Below are positions 1 through 8,278 of a stretch of 59,494 nt of DNA, piece after piece. Source of the stretch: a virus; the IMG/VR virus record IMGVR_UViG_3300017708_000345, positions 1 to 59,494 of that record; one strand, written 5' to 3'. The notes below the pieces were generated by a model that worked only from the letters and a program-made list of their open reading frames with translations, did not search any database and had not been told where the DNA came from. Positions within the stretch are counted from its first letter, which is position 1; each line of letters opens with the position of its first letter. Made by a program: the position numbers and the translations under genes.

Positions 1-1529
1 CAACTAATTCTTGTTGCAATGGCTGGGAAAGTGATACTTCCTGTAGCAAGTGCAACGTCATTCATAAATACTAGCTTGCCCACTGGAAGATCCGTGGCGC
101 GGGGCTTGAACGGACCAACTTTCTTAGCAAATACTTCGGTGTCTGCTGATGAACCAGATGCAATGTCGAAGCCCTTGTAACGAACAGGGCCGACAACACC
201 AAACGGAAGCACGGTAGTGCTAACACCGTTGTTGTCCACATCCTCGTTCATGATAACACGAACATACTCAGAGCGGTTAGGATAGTCACCGAACTCACGG
301 TATCTTTGCTCACCGTCGTCCCACTCAACAATAGTGTTACCGATTTGTCGTGCAACGTAGTTTACACTATTTGGGTTCAAGTTACAGCTTGAGTAACGCT
401 CGATAACAGTAGGATTAAGGTCGGAATCATCTGCTCGACGAAGAACAACATCGAAAGTTCCGTATGGGATGTTCTCGTTGCTTGAAGCTTTCACATTGTC
501 GATTGAAATCTTGACGTTGTTCTGCAACCAAGCACCGTGGCCGTTGATTCCAACAAACTTGAATAGCTTTTGCTGAGCGTTGTAATCATAAGAACCAGAT
601 GCTGCGTCGAGGTTCTGAGCGAAGAACCATCCTGAGTGAGCATCACGGTAAGGAATTCTTTGATTCTCGTGTGCGAATGTACCTGTAGCAACAGCTAGGA
701 TAGTACCATATAGTTTATTGTCATCTAGAGAAAGTCTCTCGATCTGCCCTTCGAAAGTCTCACCCAACCAGTATGTCTTAAGGTTGGTTGCAGTTGCAAT
801 GGCTGAGTTAACTGACTGTGGGTTGGTGCTAAATACGTTTCGAATGAAATCGTTGCTGGTCTCTTTCAAGGAGAAAGTGGCAGTCTTAACAATGTTGCCG
901 TCTTTGTTTAAAATCTCTGCCTTGAATTTGTTGTTAGCATCTTGCTCGAAGACAGTGCCGATAGAAGCTGTAGTTACACCGGTCTGTCCGCCAACATTAC
1001 CAGAAAGACGAATAGCTCCTGAGTCTAGATACCAAACAGCAGCAAGAGTTCCCGGCTGCTTGACAGTAAGGCTTGCGGCGCCTGATTGGTAGACATAAAG
1101 ACCGAAAGCACCACCGTTGTCGGCAGGGTCTGCGTCGGCTGAGCCTGAGGTGTCCCAACCAGCGAGACCGCCATTAGCTGCTGTAGCCTCCGGTGACTCT
1201 GTTCCCATTAGACGAATAAAGGTAACGGGACCAACGCCTGCTCTTAAGTAAGCCTGTGCTGCGTAGCCACCGTAAGTTGGTGAGGAGTAATTGCCATCGC
1301 GCCACACGTCGCCTTGGCCTCCGTATCCAGAAATGGGGTAACCAAACTTTTCAACGAACTCTGAGAATGAGCTTACCTTGACTGGTGTCATTCCGGGTCC
1401 GCGCTCGGCACGTCCAATGATAACCGGCCCTTCATTATCTGGTAGGGCAGGAACTAGTGATTGATCAATTTCGTTTAAGAAGATTCCGGGTGATACAAAC
1501 CTGAACTTTCTGGCATCAAACTCTGACAT
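1..1529 (-). CDS. 18: Contractile tail sheath protein (gp18-like), 3'-truncated by window edge
   Basis: About 509 residues are visible and the C-terminus lies outside the window. The N-terminus begins MSEFDARKFRFVSPGIFLNE and is followed by a GPVIIGRAERGPGMTPVKV segment, the usual start of myovirus tail sheath proteins (plug-in N-terminal strand, then a domain opening with G-P-x-x-I-G-x-A-x-x-G-P). The sheath polymerises around the tail tube and contracts to drive injection. The start is the ATG at 1527-1529, preceded by GAGGAG. It follows the gp15-like tail completion gene, and an ACTATTTAC motif lies 48 nt upstream. Sheath is known for T4 as gp18; the assignment here is by motif and position. 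Confidence 0.9.
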   Translation of the reverse strand, partial: MSEFDARKFRFVSPGIFLNEIDQSLVPALPDNEGPVIIGRAERGPGMTPVKVSSFSEFVEKFGYPISGYGGQGDVWRDGNYSSPTYGGYAAQAYLRAGVGPVTFIRLMGTESPEATAANGGLAGWDTSGSADADPADNGGAFGLYVYQSGAASLTVKQPGTLAAVWYLDSGAIRLSGNVGGQTGVTTASIGTVFEQDANNKFKAEILNKDGNIVKTATFSLKETSNDFIRNVFSTNPQSVNSAIATATNLKTYWLGETFEGQIERLSLDDNKLYGTILAVATGTFAHENQRIPYRDAHSGWFFAQNLDAASGSYDYNAQQKLFKFVGINGHGAWLQNNVKISIDNVKASSNENIPYGTFDVVLRRADDSDLNPTVIERYSSCNLNPNSVNYVARQIGNTIVEWDDGEQRYREFGDYPNRSEYVRVIMNEDVDNNGVSTTVLPFGVVGPVRYKGFDIASGSSADTEVFAKKVGPFKPRATDLPVGKLVFMNDVALATGSITFPAIATRIS

Positions 1530-1577
1530 CTATATTCTCCTCAATACAGCTATTTGCTTTTTAGCCTTTCTACAAGA

Positions 1578-1586
1578 GTAAATAGT
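1578..1586 (-). promoter_or_regulatory. Candidate late promoter motif (ACTATTTAC) before tail sheath gene
   Basis: On the minus strand the site reads ATACTATTTACTCTTGTAG, in the 79-nt gap between the gp15-like gene and the sheath start. It is a member of a set of eight similar sites (consensus ACTA(T/C)TTA(T/C)) described in the findings. It ends 48 nt before the ATG, the longest spacing of the set. Promoter function is inferred from recurrence and placement. Confidence 0.45.
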
Positions 1587-1608
1587 ATTCTATAAGGGCA
1601 AAAACCTT

Positions 1609-2541
1609 TTACTCTCTATAAAATCCTTTACCTTCTTCGTCTTCACTCAAGAAAGTATTAATGTCCCCCAGAATAACTCTTTCTCTGGGGATCTTAACGT
1701 CTACAACGTTTTCGACAACTGTGAGCTTTGGCTTTTCATCATTTGAGCCTTCACCCATTAAATAACCTAAGATTCTTAATTGTATTTCTGTTTCATATGT
1801 TCTTTCTTCTTCGCCCAACTCAGCAACATTATTAGATTGAGCGAAGTCATCTTCGACAAATCCTTCAAAACGATGACCTTCGTGAGAAATAAAGAAATTA
1901 TTAATTTGCCCTGTCTTCGTGACAAAAGGTTGAAAAACATCGTTCATCTGCTGTAAGTATTCGGTTCGAATCTTAACAGAATACATTGACTTAACATAAA
2001 CTGGAATCGGCTGGTAAATGGTCTCGTACACAACCCTGCTTGGGTCGGTAGCCTTGCTTGGAAAGTTTACCTGTCCATTACCAACCCCTTGGTTTGGCCC
2101 ATACTTTCTTGCTGACCAAGCATTCTTAAAATTAGAAGTTTTACCTTGGTTTATTCTTCTTGCGGCTGGAATATTGACTCTTCTAGCTCTGTGGTAAGAC
2201 TTACCAGAGTCTGGTATATGGGCCTGAAAGGTGCCTTTAAATGTTGGGTCTTTGGTGACTGATGTTCTTTCCACTGTCATGAGAGGCAATCTCAGAGCCC
2301 CATTAGAGTCTCTAAGGTCTTTATCGTTCTTAATTTGGAATGCTCTCTCGGCTGAAACCCAGAGAACAGGGACTTTAGTTCTTCCTTTGTTTGTGGTGAC
2401 GTGAAGATCTAACTCCTCGTCAAGGAAAGTGAAAAGCGCACGGTCAATGGTTTCAAGAGTCGAAGGCATAAATTGAATTTCTTGCAGCTTGCCTTCAACC
2501 CCTTTAATTTCTGTATAACCATAATCTTTTTTACCGGGCAT
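1609..2541 (-). CDS. 15: Tail completion / proximal sheath stabilisation protein (gp15-like)
   Basis: This gene encodes 310 residues. It sits between the gp14-like neck gene and the tail sheath gene, the place expected for the protein that caps the tail and joins it to the neck (T4 gp15). Conserved-looking features are a central beta-rich stretch (YETIYQPIPVYVKSMYSVKI) and an IQLRILGYLMGEG segment near residue 265, resembling the Y/I-x-x-x-G-Y-L-x-G seen in gp15 relatives. I chose the ATG at 2539-2541, preceded by GAGGGA and overlapping the upstream stop by 11 nt. A longer reading from a TTG at 2586 would lie inside the gp14-like gene. The family call rests partly on synteny. Confidence 0.65.
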   Translation of the reverse strand: MPGKKDYGYTEIKGVEGKLQEIQFMPSTLETIDRALFTFLDEELDLHVTTNKGRTKVPVLWVSAERAFQIKNDKDLRDSNGALRLPLMTVERTSVTKDPTFKGTFQAHIPDSGKSYHRARRVNIPAARRINQGKTSNFKNAWSARKYGPNQGVGNGQVNFPSKATDPSRVVYETIYQPIPVYVKSMYSVKIRTEYLQQMNDVFQPFVTKTGQINNFFISHEGHRFEGFVEDDFAQSNNVAELGEEERTYETEIQLRILGYLMGEGSNDEKPKLTVVENVVDVKIPRERVILGDINTFLSEDEEGKGFYRE

Positions 2542-3025
2542 CGAATAGTCCCTCGCGTGCCTTAATGCACTTAGCAGATATTTCAAGTCTGTGATCTATC
2601 TGGCCAAAGAGTTGTCTTGGCTCTGATAGGGTCACGATTTCATAGTGAAGATCACCATAAAGAACAAAGTCGCCTTCTCGCACAAAAAGATCTTGGTCTT
2701 CTGTTAATCTGCGTTTATGAAAGTGTACTGTAATACTTGATTCTTTGTCTAGACCAATATTGGTGCTATACTTTGTATTGATTCCATCAAATTCAACAAG
2801 AGCGTGAACGCGGATAGGAGGAAGAAAGTTCTTTCTTATAGCCTCCCCATAAATGTCATGGTAGTTTGTTCTTTCAATGTCAAGAGGATAATATGCAATA
2901 GTCTGCCCAATGACTCGCTCAATAAGCTCATCATTAACTTGCTTTACAAGATCTCTTTCCTTCTTTCCTGTAAACAGGGGAGGAGGTGGAGCATCTGGTT
3001 GTGACCATTTATTCTTCGTTGACAT
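2531..3025 (-). CDS. 14: Neck protein (gp14-like)
   Basis: The product has 164 residues. It resembles T4-type neck protein 14, which with gp13 closes the filled head and joins it to the tail. After a Pro-rich N-terminus (QPDAPPPPLF) comes IAYYPLDIERTNYHDIYGEA, then an EFDG... GLDKESSITVHFHKRRL beta segment and a VREGDFVLYGDLHYEIV segment. These parallel the 'D-x-x-Y-G-E' and 'F-x-R-x-x-x-x' blocks of gp14 relatives. It is shorter than T4 gp14 (about 256 residues). Placement directly after gp13-like and before gp15-like genes matches the 13-14-15 order of T4. SD AGGGG precedes the ATG. Confidence 0.65.
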   Translation of the reverse strand: MSTKNKWSQPDAPPPPLFTGKKERDLVKQVNDELIERVIGQTIAYYPLDIERTNYHDIYGEAIRKNFLPPIRVHALVEFDGINTKYSTNIGLDKESSITVHFHKRRLTEDQDLFVREGDFVLYGDLHYEIVTLSEPRQLFGQIDHRLEISAKCIKAREGLFDAR

Positions 3026-3029
3026 TCAG

Positions 3030-4346
3030 TTACCCCTGATAAATTAGCATTGGAATCTCACTCTGGACCTTATCAATTGCCTCGACCATTTCAGCGTCTT
3101 GCTGAGCAAGGGCCTTATAAGTCATTTCATCGAGGATTGTCTTGAGTTCATCCTTAAGGGCATCCTGCTCCTTCTCTGCCTGAGATAAAAGATCTGATGC
3201 ATTTAGACTTACATTGTCTCCGGGGATTGGAATGGAATTACCAAACTTACCACGGATTTGTCCTAGCATCTCTTTACATAGGGCCAGAGCATATCTTCTA
3301 ATCCAGTGCTTACCAATTGAGTTGATATTCTTATAAGGAATGTTTTCAAATGGCAACGTGTTCATATTATTGATTCCGTCAACACCTGTTTCCTTATTCG
3401 CGTCTTCTGACCAAGGATCTGTATCAATTGTAAAGTTAATCCAGACATTAGCCGTAAATCTTCCATCTGGAATTGGGAAGATTCTTAATCTATTATTATG
3501 AATTTCATAAGAGAAGTGACTAAGCCTTGTGTAAATATGATCTTCATATGCCATGGCCTGCATCTTGTTCTGCCAAGCTGGGATAATCTCAAAGGTCGAG
3601 TCGTCAGAATATTGCCCATAATAGTTCAAGTTGCCAACAACGTTGAGACCTCCGTAATATCCATAGAACCTCCACATAGCTGCTGGGCTCTTATAAAACA
3701 CTTTTTCAATTCTTATCTTTTTGTTGCCCACAAGTCCAGCGTAATCTACTGGTCCTCCAGCACCCTGATCTTCGTTAAGATTAGCTGCACTGGAAATTAT
3801 AGTTTGAATGTCATAATCCTGAACAGAAGCAGTGGTTGCGAAAGAAGCAGAATACATAGTTCTGTTTCCTCCCACGTTTGCCTCTCCAGCAAATGCATCT
3901 CCGATCCTTCTGGCATATCTAAGCTCATATCTAGGATAAGCAAGGTTTGCAGATGAACCTGAGGCTCCACCACCGGTCATCTGACCATCATGGTCAAACG
4001 TGCCCGTAGCAAAGCCTAGAAGGCTGTTTAGAACGTTCTTAGCCTGATGCTTGTTGATATGGTAGGAATACTCTAGGACAGCCTCCTCGTATGCAGCATA
4101 GACGTTACCGGGGGTGATCTCAATATCAAGAACATCTCCACCAAGCTTTTTGTAGGTATAAGTAACTTGATCTGCTGCGCCCGATATGAAGTTCTCATCA
4201 TACAAGGCTGATGTTGAGTCTGCGTAAAGAGCAAAAGGATAATGTATAGTATTGCCAGCACCATTACCTGTTGTAGCGGTACTACCAGTAGAAGTCAATA
4301 TAACTTTGCTAGTAACACTAGCAGGTGTAAGTGTAGGCTTAGCCAT
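3030..4346 (-). CDS. 13: Neck protein (gp13-like)
   Basis: The product has 438 residues, longer than T4 gp13 (about 309). The N-terminus is Thr/Ser/Ala-rich and low in charge. The middle begins LDIEITPGNVYAAYEEAVLE, typical of gp13 relatives. The C-terminal third has IRRYALALCKEMLGQIRGKF, then GDNVSLNASDLLSQAEKE and a helical tail, the most recognisable part of the family (KE-x-LG-x-x-RGKF, then LN-x-x-x-L-x-x-A). The protein forms part of the neck that seals the portal after packaging. It begins 4 nt after the previous stop region, upstream of gp14-like. Confidence 0.75.
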   Translation of the reverse strand: MAKPTLTPASVTSKVILTSTGSTATTGNGAGNTIHYPFALYADSTSALYDENFISGAADQVTYTYKKLGGDVLDIEITPGNVYAAYEEAVLEYSYHINKHQAKNVLNSLLGFATGTFDHDGQMTGGGASGSSANLAYPRYELRYARRIGDAFAGEANVGGNRTMYSASFATTASVQDYDIQTIISSAANLNEDQGAGGPVDYAGLVGNKKIRIEKVFYKSPAAMWRFYGYYGGLNVVGNLNYYGQYSDDSTFEIIPAWQNKMQAMAYEDHIYTRLSHFSYEIHNNRLRIFPIPDGRFTANVWINFTIDTDPWSEDANKETGVDGINNMNTLPFENIPYKNINSIGKHWIRRYALALCKEMLGQIRGKFGNSIPIPGDNVSLNASDLLSQAEKEQDALKDELKTILDEMTYKALAQQDAEMVEAIDKVQSEIPMLIYQG

Positions 4347-4352
4347 TAGTTA

Positions 4353-4523
4353 TTATTCCTTTGTGGTCTTAGTGGTCTTTTTAACTCTCTTAGCTTTTGG
4401 CTTTGGCTTTGGCTTTACAGCCTTCTCGACTACAGGAGCCTTTTCCTCAACAACTGGAGCCTCTGCTTGCTTGCGGGCTGCTGCTGCCTTTAGTCTAAGT
4501 GCCTTTTTCTTTCTGATATTCAT
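4353..4523 (-). CDS. Small Lys/Ala/Pro-rich basic protein, 56 aa
   Basis: This short gene begins MNIRKKKALRLKAAAARK and ends with a repetitive KPKPKPKAKRVKKTTKTTKE tail. It has a strong SD (AAGGAGG, 6 nt before ATG) and its own upstream ACTACTTAT motif. The motif lies just downstream of the terminator that follows the capsid gene. The composition recalls histone H1-like tails and DNA- or RNA-binding peptides. A role in condensing packaged DNA or binding the capsid interior is possible but not shown. It ends 7 nt before the gp13-like start, so it is probably cotranscribed with the neck genes. Confidence 0.7.
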   Translation of the reverse strand: MNIRKKKALRLKAAAARKQAEAPVVEEKAPVVEKAVKPKPKPKAKRVKKTTKTTKE

Positions 4524-4543
4524 TGAATCAGCCTCCTTCTTAT

Positions 4544-4552
4544 ATAAGTAGT
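4544..4552 (-). promoter_or_regulatory. Candidate late promoter motif (ACTACTTAT) after the capsid terminator
   Basis: The minus strand reads AAACTACTTATATAAG, 20 nt before the ATG of the 56-aa basic gene. It is only about 8 nt downstream of the U-rich end of the capsid terminator. A fresh transcription start is expected there if the neck and tail genes are to be expressed, which makes this the best-supported member of the motif set. Confidence 0.55.
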
Positions 4553-4560
4553 TTTTAAAT

Positions 4561-4597
4561 AAACAAAAGCCCCGGCCTTACTAGAAGACCGAGGCTT
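4561..4597 (-). terminator. Rho-independent terminator downstream of major capsid gene
   Basis: On the minus strand AAGCCTCGGTC (4597-4587) pairs with GGCCGGGGCTT (4577-4567) to form an uninterrupted 11-bp stem with two G-U pairs. The loop is 9 nt and the stem is followed by TTTTGTTT. It lies about 30 nt after the capsid stop codon. A strong terminator directly after the capsid gene would isolate the very abundant capsid mRNA. A second AT-rich palindrome (4599-4615) lies between the stop and this stem. Confidence 0.9.
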
Positions 4598-4625
4598 GAT
4601 TACTATTTTAGTAATCTGTTAGTTA

Positions 4626-6389
4626 TCAGCTTGCGCCAGACTCACCGAGGAGACCGCGACAGATGACAAGACCGTACATGTCAGGACGCACCATCTTCTT
4701 AGCGTACCGGGTCATGACACCCTTGCGAGGCACGAAGTCCTCAGTACCGAAGATAGTAGGAGTGACCTGTAGTGGGACGTAAGGAGCGTAAACGAAGCCG
4801 CTCTCAAGGAAGCTACCACCCTTACGGCCAACAAGAACAACGTTCCGTGGGAAGTAAGGATCGACGTACACGTCGAACTTCTTGGAGAGTGAACCAACGT
4901 TAACAGCACCAACAGTGCCACGGTCAGCATCAGCAGTGACGCTTGCACGGAAGCCAGCGGTGAACTCAAGGATGTTAGCAACTTCAGGTCCGCAGACGAC
5001 GAAGTTAGCCCCACCCCGTAGAGTCTTACGGTGGATCTGAGCAGAGACATCATTGATGGTCTCGATTAGGGTCTCGTACCACTCGGAGACAGTACCGGTG
5101 AAGTCAGGAGCGGCAGCGCCAGCACCAACCTCAACGCCAGTCTCGCGATCAACGAAGAGACCGGGTGAACGTGACCAGTAGAATGTACCGGCAGTTGCAC
5201 CGTTGATGAGATCGCCAAGGATCTCGCGGTCAATCTCAAGAGCAATTTGCTCTGAGAGGATTGAAGTTAGCTCAACCTCGGCGTCGAGGTTGTGGTAAGC
5301 ATTCAAGTCCTGACCAAGCTCTGGTGACCACTTAGCCTTGAGCTTACGAGTCTGAGCTGTAACAGCAACACTGTCAACCTTGATGTCAATCTCAGGGATT
5401 GCATTCTTATCAAGGCTTGAGCCTGCGTTACCAGTTCCGAACCGTGGCTCCTCAAGACCCCAAGTATCTGAACCAACAACAGCACCGATAGCCCCACCAG
5501 CATCGAAATCATCAATGATTGGTAGAGTGACAGCAGCAGGAGCAGTCAATGAAGCTGAGACCTGTGTTGCGGTACGAGTTGGGTGCGTAGCAACAAAGAT
5601 GACACGAGTGCTATCAGTCGGGTCGATCTGAGTTAGGCGACGAACCTGAGTCGCGTCTGAAATACCAGTGATAACGATGTTCGGGAGAAGATCGGCATCA
5701 AAGATACGGTCAGTGGTGCTAAGAGCTGACTTAGCAATTGAAGCAACAGCGAACTGTGAACCACTTGCAAGGTCGGCGTCGAAGCGGAGCAAACGAGTAA
5801 TCTCGTAAGCATCAGTTGACTTAGAACCATCATCGAAGAGTGGCACGCCACCAGCGGTGATAGAACCAGAAACCTTAACATTTCCAGCACCGAAGTCAAC
5901 TGCAACGGAAGCAGTTGGGAGTGAGTAACCAGCAGCCATGTTGTAGAGACCGCCGCCTTCCTCAGTAATGTCGGAGACACCACCGGTTAGCTGGCTGGCA
6001 ACAACACCACCACCGTACACAGACTCACCTGCGCCGTATCCAAGCTTACCTTCTTGATAGGTAAAGTCGAGGAAGAAAATGAGACCTGATGGGAGACTCA
6101 TTGGTTGAACGCTAACAAGGTCGTTAGCGAGTAGGCCGCCGAAAACGCGACGGACTAGTGGGAATGCGACTGAAGCAAAGCCTTCAACGTCGCCAGCGGC
6201 CATAGAAGAAGCCTCTTTTAGAAGCTGCTTGGCTTGGTTTTCGAGAAGACGTGCCATACCATTTTTGGTAACGTCACTGTCAAGACCTTCGAGAAGACCG
6301 GTCTTTTCCCACTTAGAAAGAAGTGCATCACCTTCCTTGCGGAGATCGCGGTTCACGATGCCTTCAGTCAATTTATTTAATACAGACAT
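4626..6389 (-). CDS. 23: Major capsid protein precursor (gp23-like)
   Basis: The product has 587 residues. It contains VRRVFGGLLANDLVSVQPMS near residue 80-100 followed by LPSGLIFFLDFTY. This is the hallmark 'V-R-R-x-x-x-x-L-x-A-x-x-x-x-V-Q-P-M-x-x-P-x-G' block of T4-type capsid proteins, and the family fold is HK97-like. The N-terminal helical segment before it is probably removed by the prohead protease, as in T4. The start is the ATG at 6387-6389, 8 nt after AGGAGG. A GTG three codons earlier overlaps the SD and is rejected. The gene is preceded by the scaffold gene and followed by a terminator. An Ala/Gly/Thr-rich insertion region (about residues 150-300) is longer than in T4. Confidence 0.95.
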   Translation of the reverse strand: MSVLNKLTEGIVNRDLRKEGDALLSKWEKTGLLEGLDSDVTKNGMARLLENQAKQLLKEASSMAAGDVEGFASVAFPLVRRVFGGLLANDLVSVQPMSLPSGLIFFLDFTYQEGKLGYGAGESVYGGGVVASQLTGGVSDITEEGGGLYNMAAGYSLPTASVAVDFGAGNVKVSGSITAGGVPLFDDGSKSTDAYEITRLLRFDADLASGSQFAVASIAKSALSTTDRIFDADLLPNIVITGISDATQVRRLTQIDPTDSTRVIFVATHPTRTATQVSASLTAPAAVTLPIIDDFDAGGAIGAVVGSDTWGLEEPRFGTGNAGSSLDKNAIPEIDIKVDSVAVTAQTRKLKAKWSPELGQDLNAYHNLDAEVELTSILSEQIALEIDREILGDLINGATAGTFYWSRSPGLFVDRETGVEVGAGAAAPDFTGTVSEWYETLIETINDVSAQIHRKTLRGGANFVVCGPEVANILEFTAGFRASVTADADRGTVGAVNVGSLSKKFDVYVDPYFPRNVVLVGRKGGSFLESGFVYAPYVPLQVTPTIFGTEDFVPRKGVMTRYAKKMVRPDMYGLVICRGLLGESGAS

Positions 6390-6422
6390 AATAATCACCT
6401 CCTTTTCGTATTAAACTATGGA

Positions 6423-7445
6423 TTATTCTGCTTTAGCAATACCTGCCAATCTTTGGAACCGATTCTTCAAGACGCTTTCGCGGCTTGCTCTTTCAGTTCT
6501 TCGTCTTGGCATAGTTAGTGAAGGTTTTCTGATAGCTTCGCTCAGTGATTGTGGCTTTGAAGCACCAGCTTCGCCCACTGCGCTTTGAAGGGTCTCAAAG
6601 ATGACCTTCGCCTCTTCAACAGAATCAGCCTTACGAATAGATTCGACAACTTTTGACTTTTGTCGCTCATTCAGGGAGGCGCTATTCAGTGCCTGATTCA
6701 TATAGAGAAGTTTTGCATTTTCCAAGAGGGTTTCTTCAACCTTCTCTTTCAATGCGGAAACAGTTTCACCAAGCTTTTCATTTTGCTTAGTGAGTGATTC
6801 GTTTGTGATGGTAAGACGGTCGTGGGCATCCTGAAGCGCTTTAATTTGCTCTTGGGCCTCAGTTCCGGCACGTCTTGCCAATTCCATTTCTTCAGCGTGT
6901 TGCATCTCGCCTTGTGGAGTTGCAAGCCAGCCAGTCTTAACTGGCATCATGTCAACAATAAGTTCTTCGACCAACTCTTCGATCATGGACTCATCAAAGT
7001 CAACACTCTCTTCGATTTGTGTCTCTTCCTCGGTCACAATTTCAATTTCTTCGTCAATCTCAATTTCTACTTCTTCCTGAAGAGCTTCAGGAGCACCCAT
7101 TGCCATAGCCAACTCTTCTTGTTCCATTGGCTCTTCGTCTTCTGCGTCCATATCGTCAAGAGCTTGCTTTAGAACATCAAGGTTCAAAGAAACCATCTCT
7201 TCGTCTTCAGGACAAGGACAAAGCTTTTCGCCACCTGCGGGTGCTGGTGGGATCTCTGCGACCATCATGGGCTCTTCTCCCATCTCTAGCTCGTCAGTAA
7301 ACATTTCTTCTTGCTCTAGAAGAGTCTCTACTGCGACACGGACTTCGCTTCCATACTTCTCTAGGATAGCAGTCTCTGCATTCTTTAGTGCAGCGTCTCG
7401 TAGGGCCTGAGCATCAATAATAGCTTGTTCTAAAATAGTTGACAT
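6423..7445 (-). CDS. 22: Prohead core scaffold protein (gp22-like)
   Basis: The product has 340 residues. The N-terminal half is extremely acidic, with Glu/Asp/Met-rich runs around residues 40-165. A long coiled coil follows (about 190-260). The next block, SLNERQKSKVVESIRKADSV, is the typical C-terminal helix of gp22-type scaffolds, and a short basic tail (RRRTERASRE) may contact the capsid. The scaffold directs prohead assembly and is destroyed by the protease. I start at the ATG at 7443-7445, which has a GAGG SD. A longer in-frame reading lacks an ATG and would run over the promoter motif. Immediate upstream placement to capsid supports the call. Confidence 0.85.
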   Translation of the reverse strand: MSTILEQAIIDAQALRDAALKNAETAILEKYGSEVRVAVETLLEQEEMFTDELEMGEEPMMVAEIPPAPAGGEKLCPCPEDEEMVSLNLDVLKQALDDMDAEDEEPMEQEELAMAMGAPEALQEEVEIEIDEEIEIVTEEETQIEESVDFDESMIEELVEELIVDMMPVKTGWLATPQGEMQHAEEMELARRAGTEAQEQIKALQDAHDRLTITNESLTKQNEKLGETVSALKEKVEETLLENAKLLYMNQALNSASLNERQKSKVVESIRKADSVEEAKVIFETLQSAVGEAGASKPQSLSEAIRKPSLTMPRRRTERASRESVLKNRFQRLAGIAKAE

Positions 7446-7481
7446 ATTGTTTTCCTCGTGCAAACACCTTGCTTCACACAA

Positions 7482-7490
7482 ATAAGTAGT
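7482..7490 (-). promoter_or_regulatory. Candidate late promoter motif (ACTACTTAT) before scaffold/capsid genes
   Basis: The minus strand reads AATACTACTTATTTGTG, 36 nt before the scaffold ATG in the 97-nt gap after the bS21 homologue. It shares the ACTACTTAT core with the site at 4544-4552. It would serve the scaffold and capsid genes, with the terminator at 4561-4597 closing the unit. Confidence 0.45.
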
Positions 7491-7542
7491 ATTTAAAACT
7501 GACAACTTCCAATAAGTTTTTCATTGGATGTTGATTTTAAAC

Positions 7543-7848
7543 TTATTTGTTCTTCTGAGCAGCTTTTCTAATAGTTTCCGCCCTTTTCATCTTTTCTCTG
7601 CGTCTTTTGACGGAGGGCTTTTCGAAATATTGTCGATTTTTGTACTCTTCAACAATTCTAATTTTCTTGCACTTCTTAAGAAATCTTTTGATTGCTCTTT
7701 CTGGATGTTCACCTTCTCTTACAAAGACTGTAACGTGTGAAGGTCTCTTTCCTTTTGCAACATACTTTGGACGATCATTTCTCTTTCTTCTTCTAGGTCT
7801 TGAATCGTTCCACTGTCTATGTCGCTTATTATCTCTGTTGTAACTCAT
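7543..7848 (-). CDS. rpsU: Ribosomal protein bS21 homologue
   Basis: The product has 101 residues. Residues about 38-97 align by eye with bacterial bS21. VTVFVREGEHPERAIKRFLK matches the 'V-x-V-R-E-x-E-x-x-x-x-A-L-R-R-F-K' start, KNRQYFEKPSVKRRREKMKR matches the 'R-R-R-E-x-Y-E-K-P-x-x-x-R-K-R' block, and a basic helix follows. Residues 1-36 are an extra Arg/Asn/Lys-rich extension not found in host bS21. bS21 sits in the 30S subunit near the mRNA exit and helps initiation. Phage copies are known from uncultured viruses and pelagiphages. The ATG at 7846-7848 has an AGAGGA SD formed partly by the preceding gene's end, suggesting coupled translation with that virion gene. Confidence 0.85.
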   Translation of the reverse strand: MSYNRDNKRHRQWNDSRPRRRKRNDRPKYVAKGKRPSHVTVFVREGEHPERAIKRFLKKCKKIRIVEEYKNRQYFEKPSVKRRREKMKRAETIRKAAQKNK

Positions 7849-7859
7849 TATTCCTCTTA

Positions 7860-8261
7860 TTAGCCGACACCGGCTGAACCAGTCCAATTGGTAAACGCCC
7901 TTACTGGTATAGTTGTCAAACCTGCCACGATTGAAGCAGTCTGCTCTGTGGCACTATCAGATAAAATATAAACTGATTTAACTCTGTAGTCTCCAGAAAG
8001 TGATTCTGAACCAGACAAAATAGCGTAGTTGTTCTGGACAGTTCCTGAGACACCGATTGAAGAGAAGCCTACGCGAATGTCACCGGTTGAAGTTGACTCA
8101 TTTCTAATAATCACAAATTTACTGATGTTTGGAAAGCTAACTTCCAAAGGCTCGGAGCCAAGAGCAGGCACTGTAAGTGAAGCAGTAAGGTAAGGCTTAG
8201 CACTTACTAGGTAAGATCCCACATTGTGAAATCCTGCTGTGTATTTAAAATCGTTTGACAT
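7860..8261 (-). CDS. Small predicted virion protein, possible capsid decoration, 133 aa
   Basis: I do not recognise a named family. The sequence is beta-rich, low in charge and Ser/Gly/Val-rich (FHNVGSYLVSAKPYLTASL; SKFVIIRNESTSTGDIRVGF), without signal peptide or membrane segment. Its location among head genes, between the protease region and the scaffold/capsid pair, suggests a head-surface or head-fibre protein. It has a GAGG-containing leader and a candidate late promoter 17 nt before the ATG. Its stop is 11 nt before the bS21 start. Functional call is inference from context only. Confidence 0.6.
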   Translation of the reverse strand: MSNDFKYTAGFHNVGSYLVSAKPYLTASLTVPALGSEPLEVSFPNISKFVIIRNESTSTGDIRVGFSSIGVSGTVQNNYAILSGSESLSGDYRVKSVYILSDSATEQTASIVAGLTTIPVRAFTNWTGSAGVG

Positions 8262-8278
8262 TTTATACCTCTTCTATA

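Noticed and set aside
718-1092. Plus-strand open frame of 124 codons opposite the sheath gene
   Set aside because: It mirrors the codon pattern of the sheath gene on the other strand, has no ribosome-binding site and no recognisable domain. The same applies to every other plus-strand frame in the window.
6390-6398. GTG start three codons upstream for the capsid gene
   Set aside because: The GTG is part of the AGGAGGTG Shine-Dalgarno itself; the ATG at 6389 has ideal 8-nt spacing.
7508-7528. Six-bp hairpin (TCCAAT/ATTGGA) after the bS21 gene as a terminator
   Set aside because: The stem is AT-rich with a 9-nt loop and no U tract follows.
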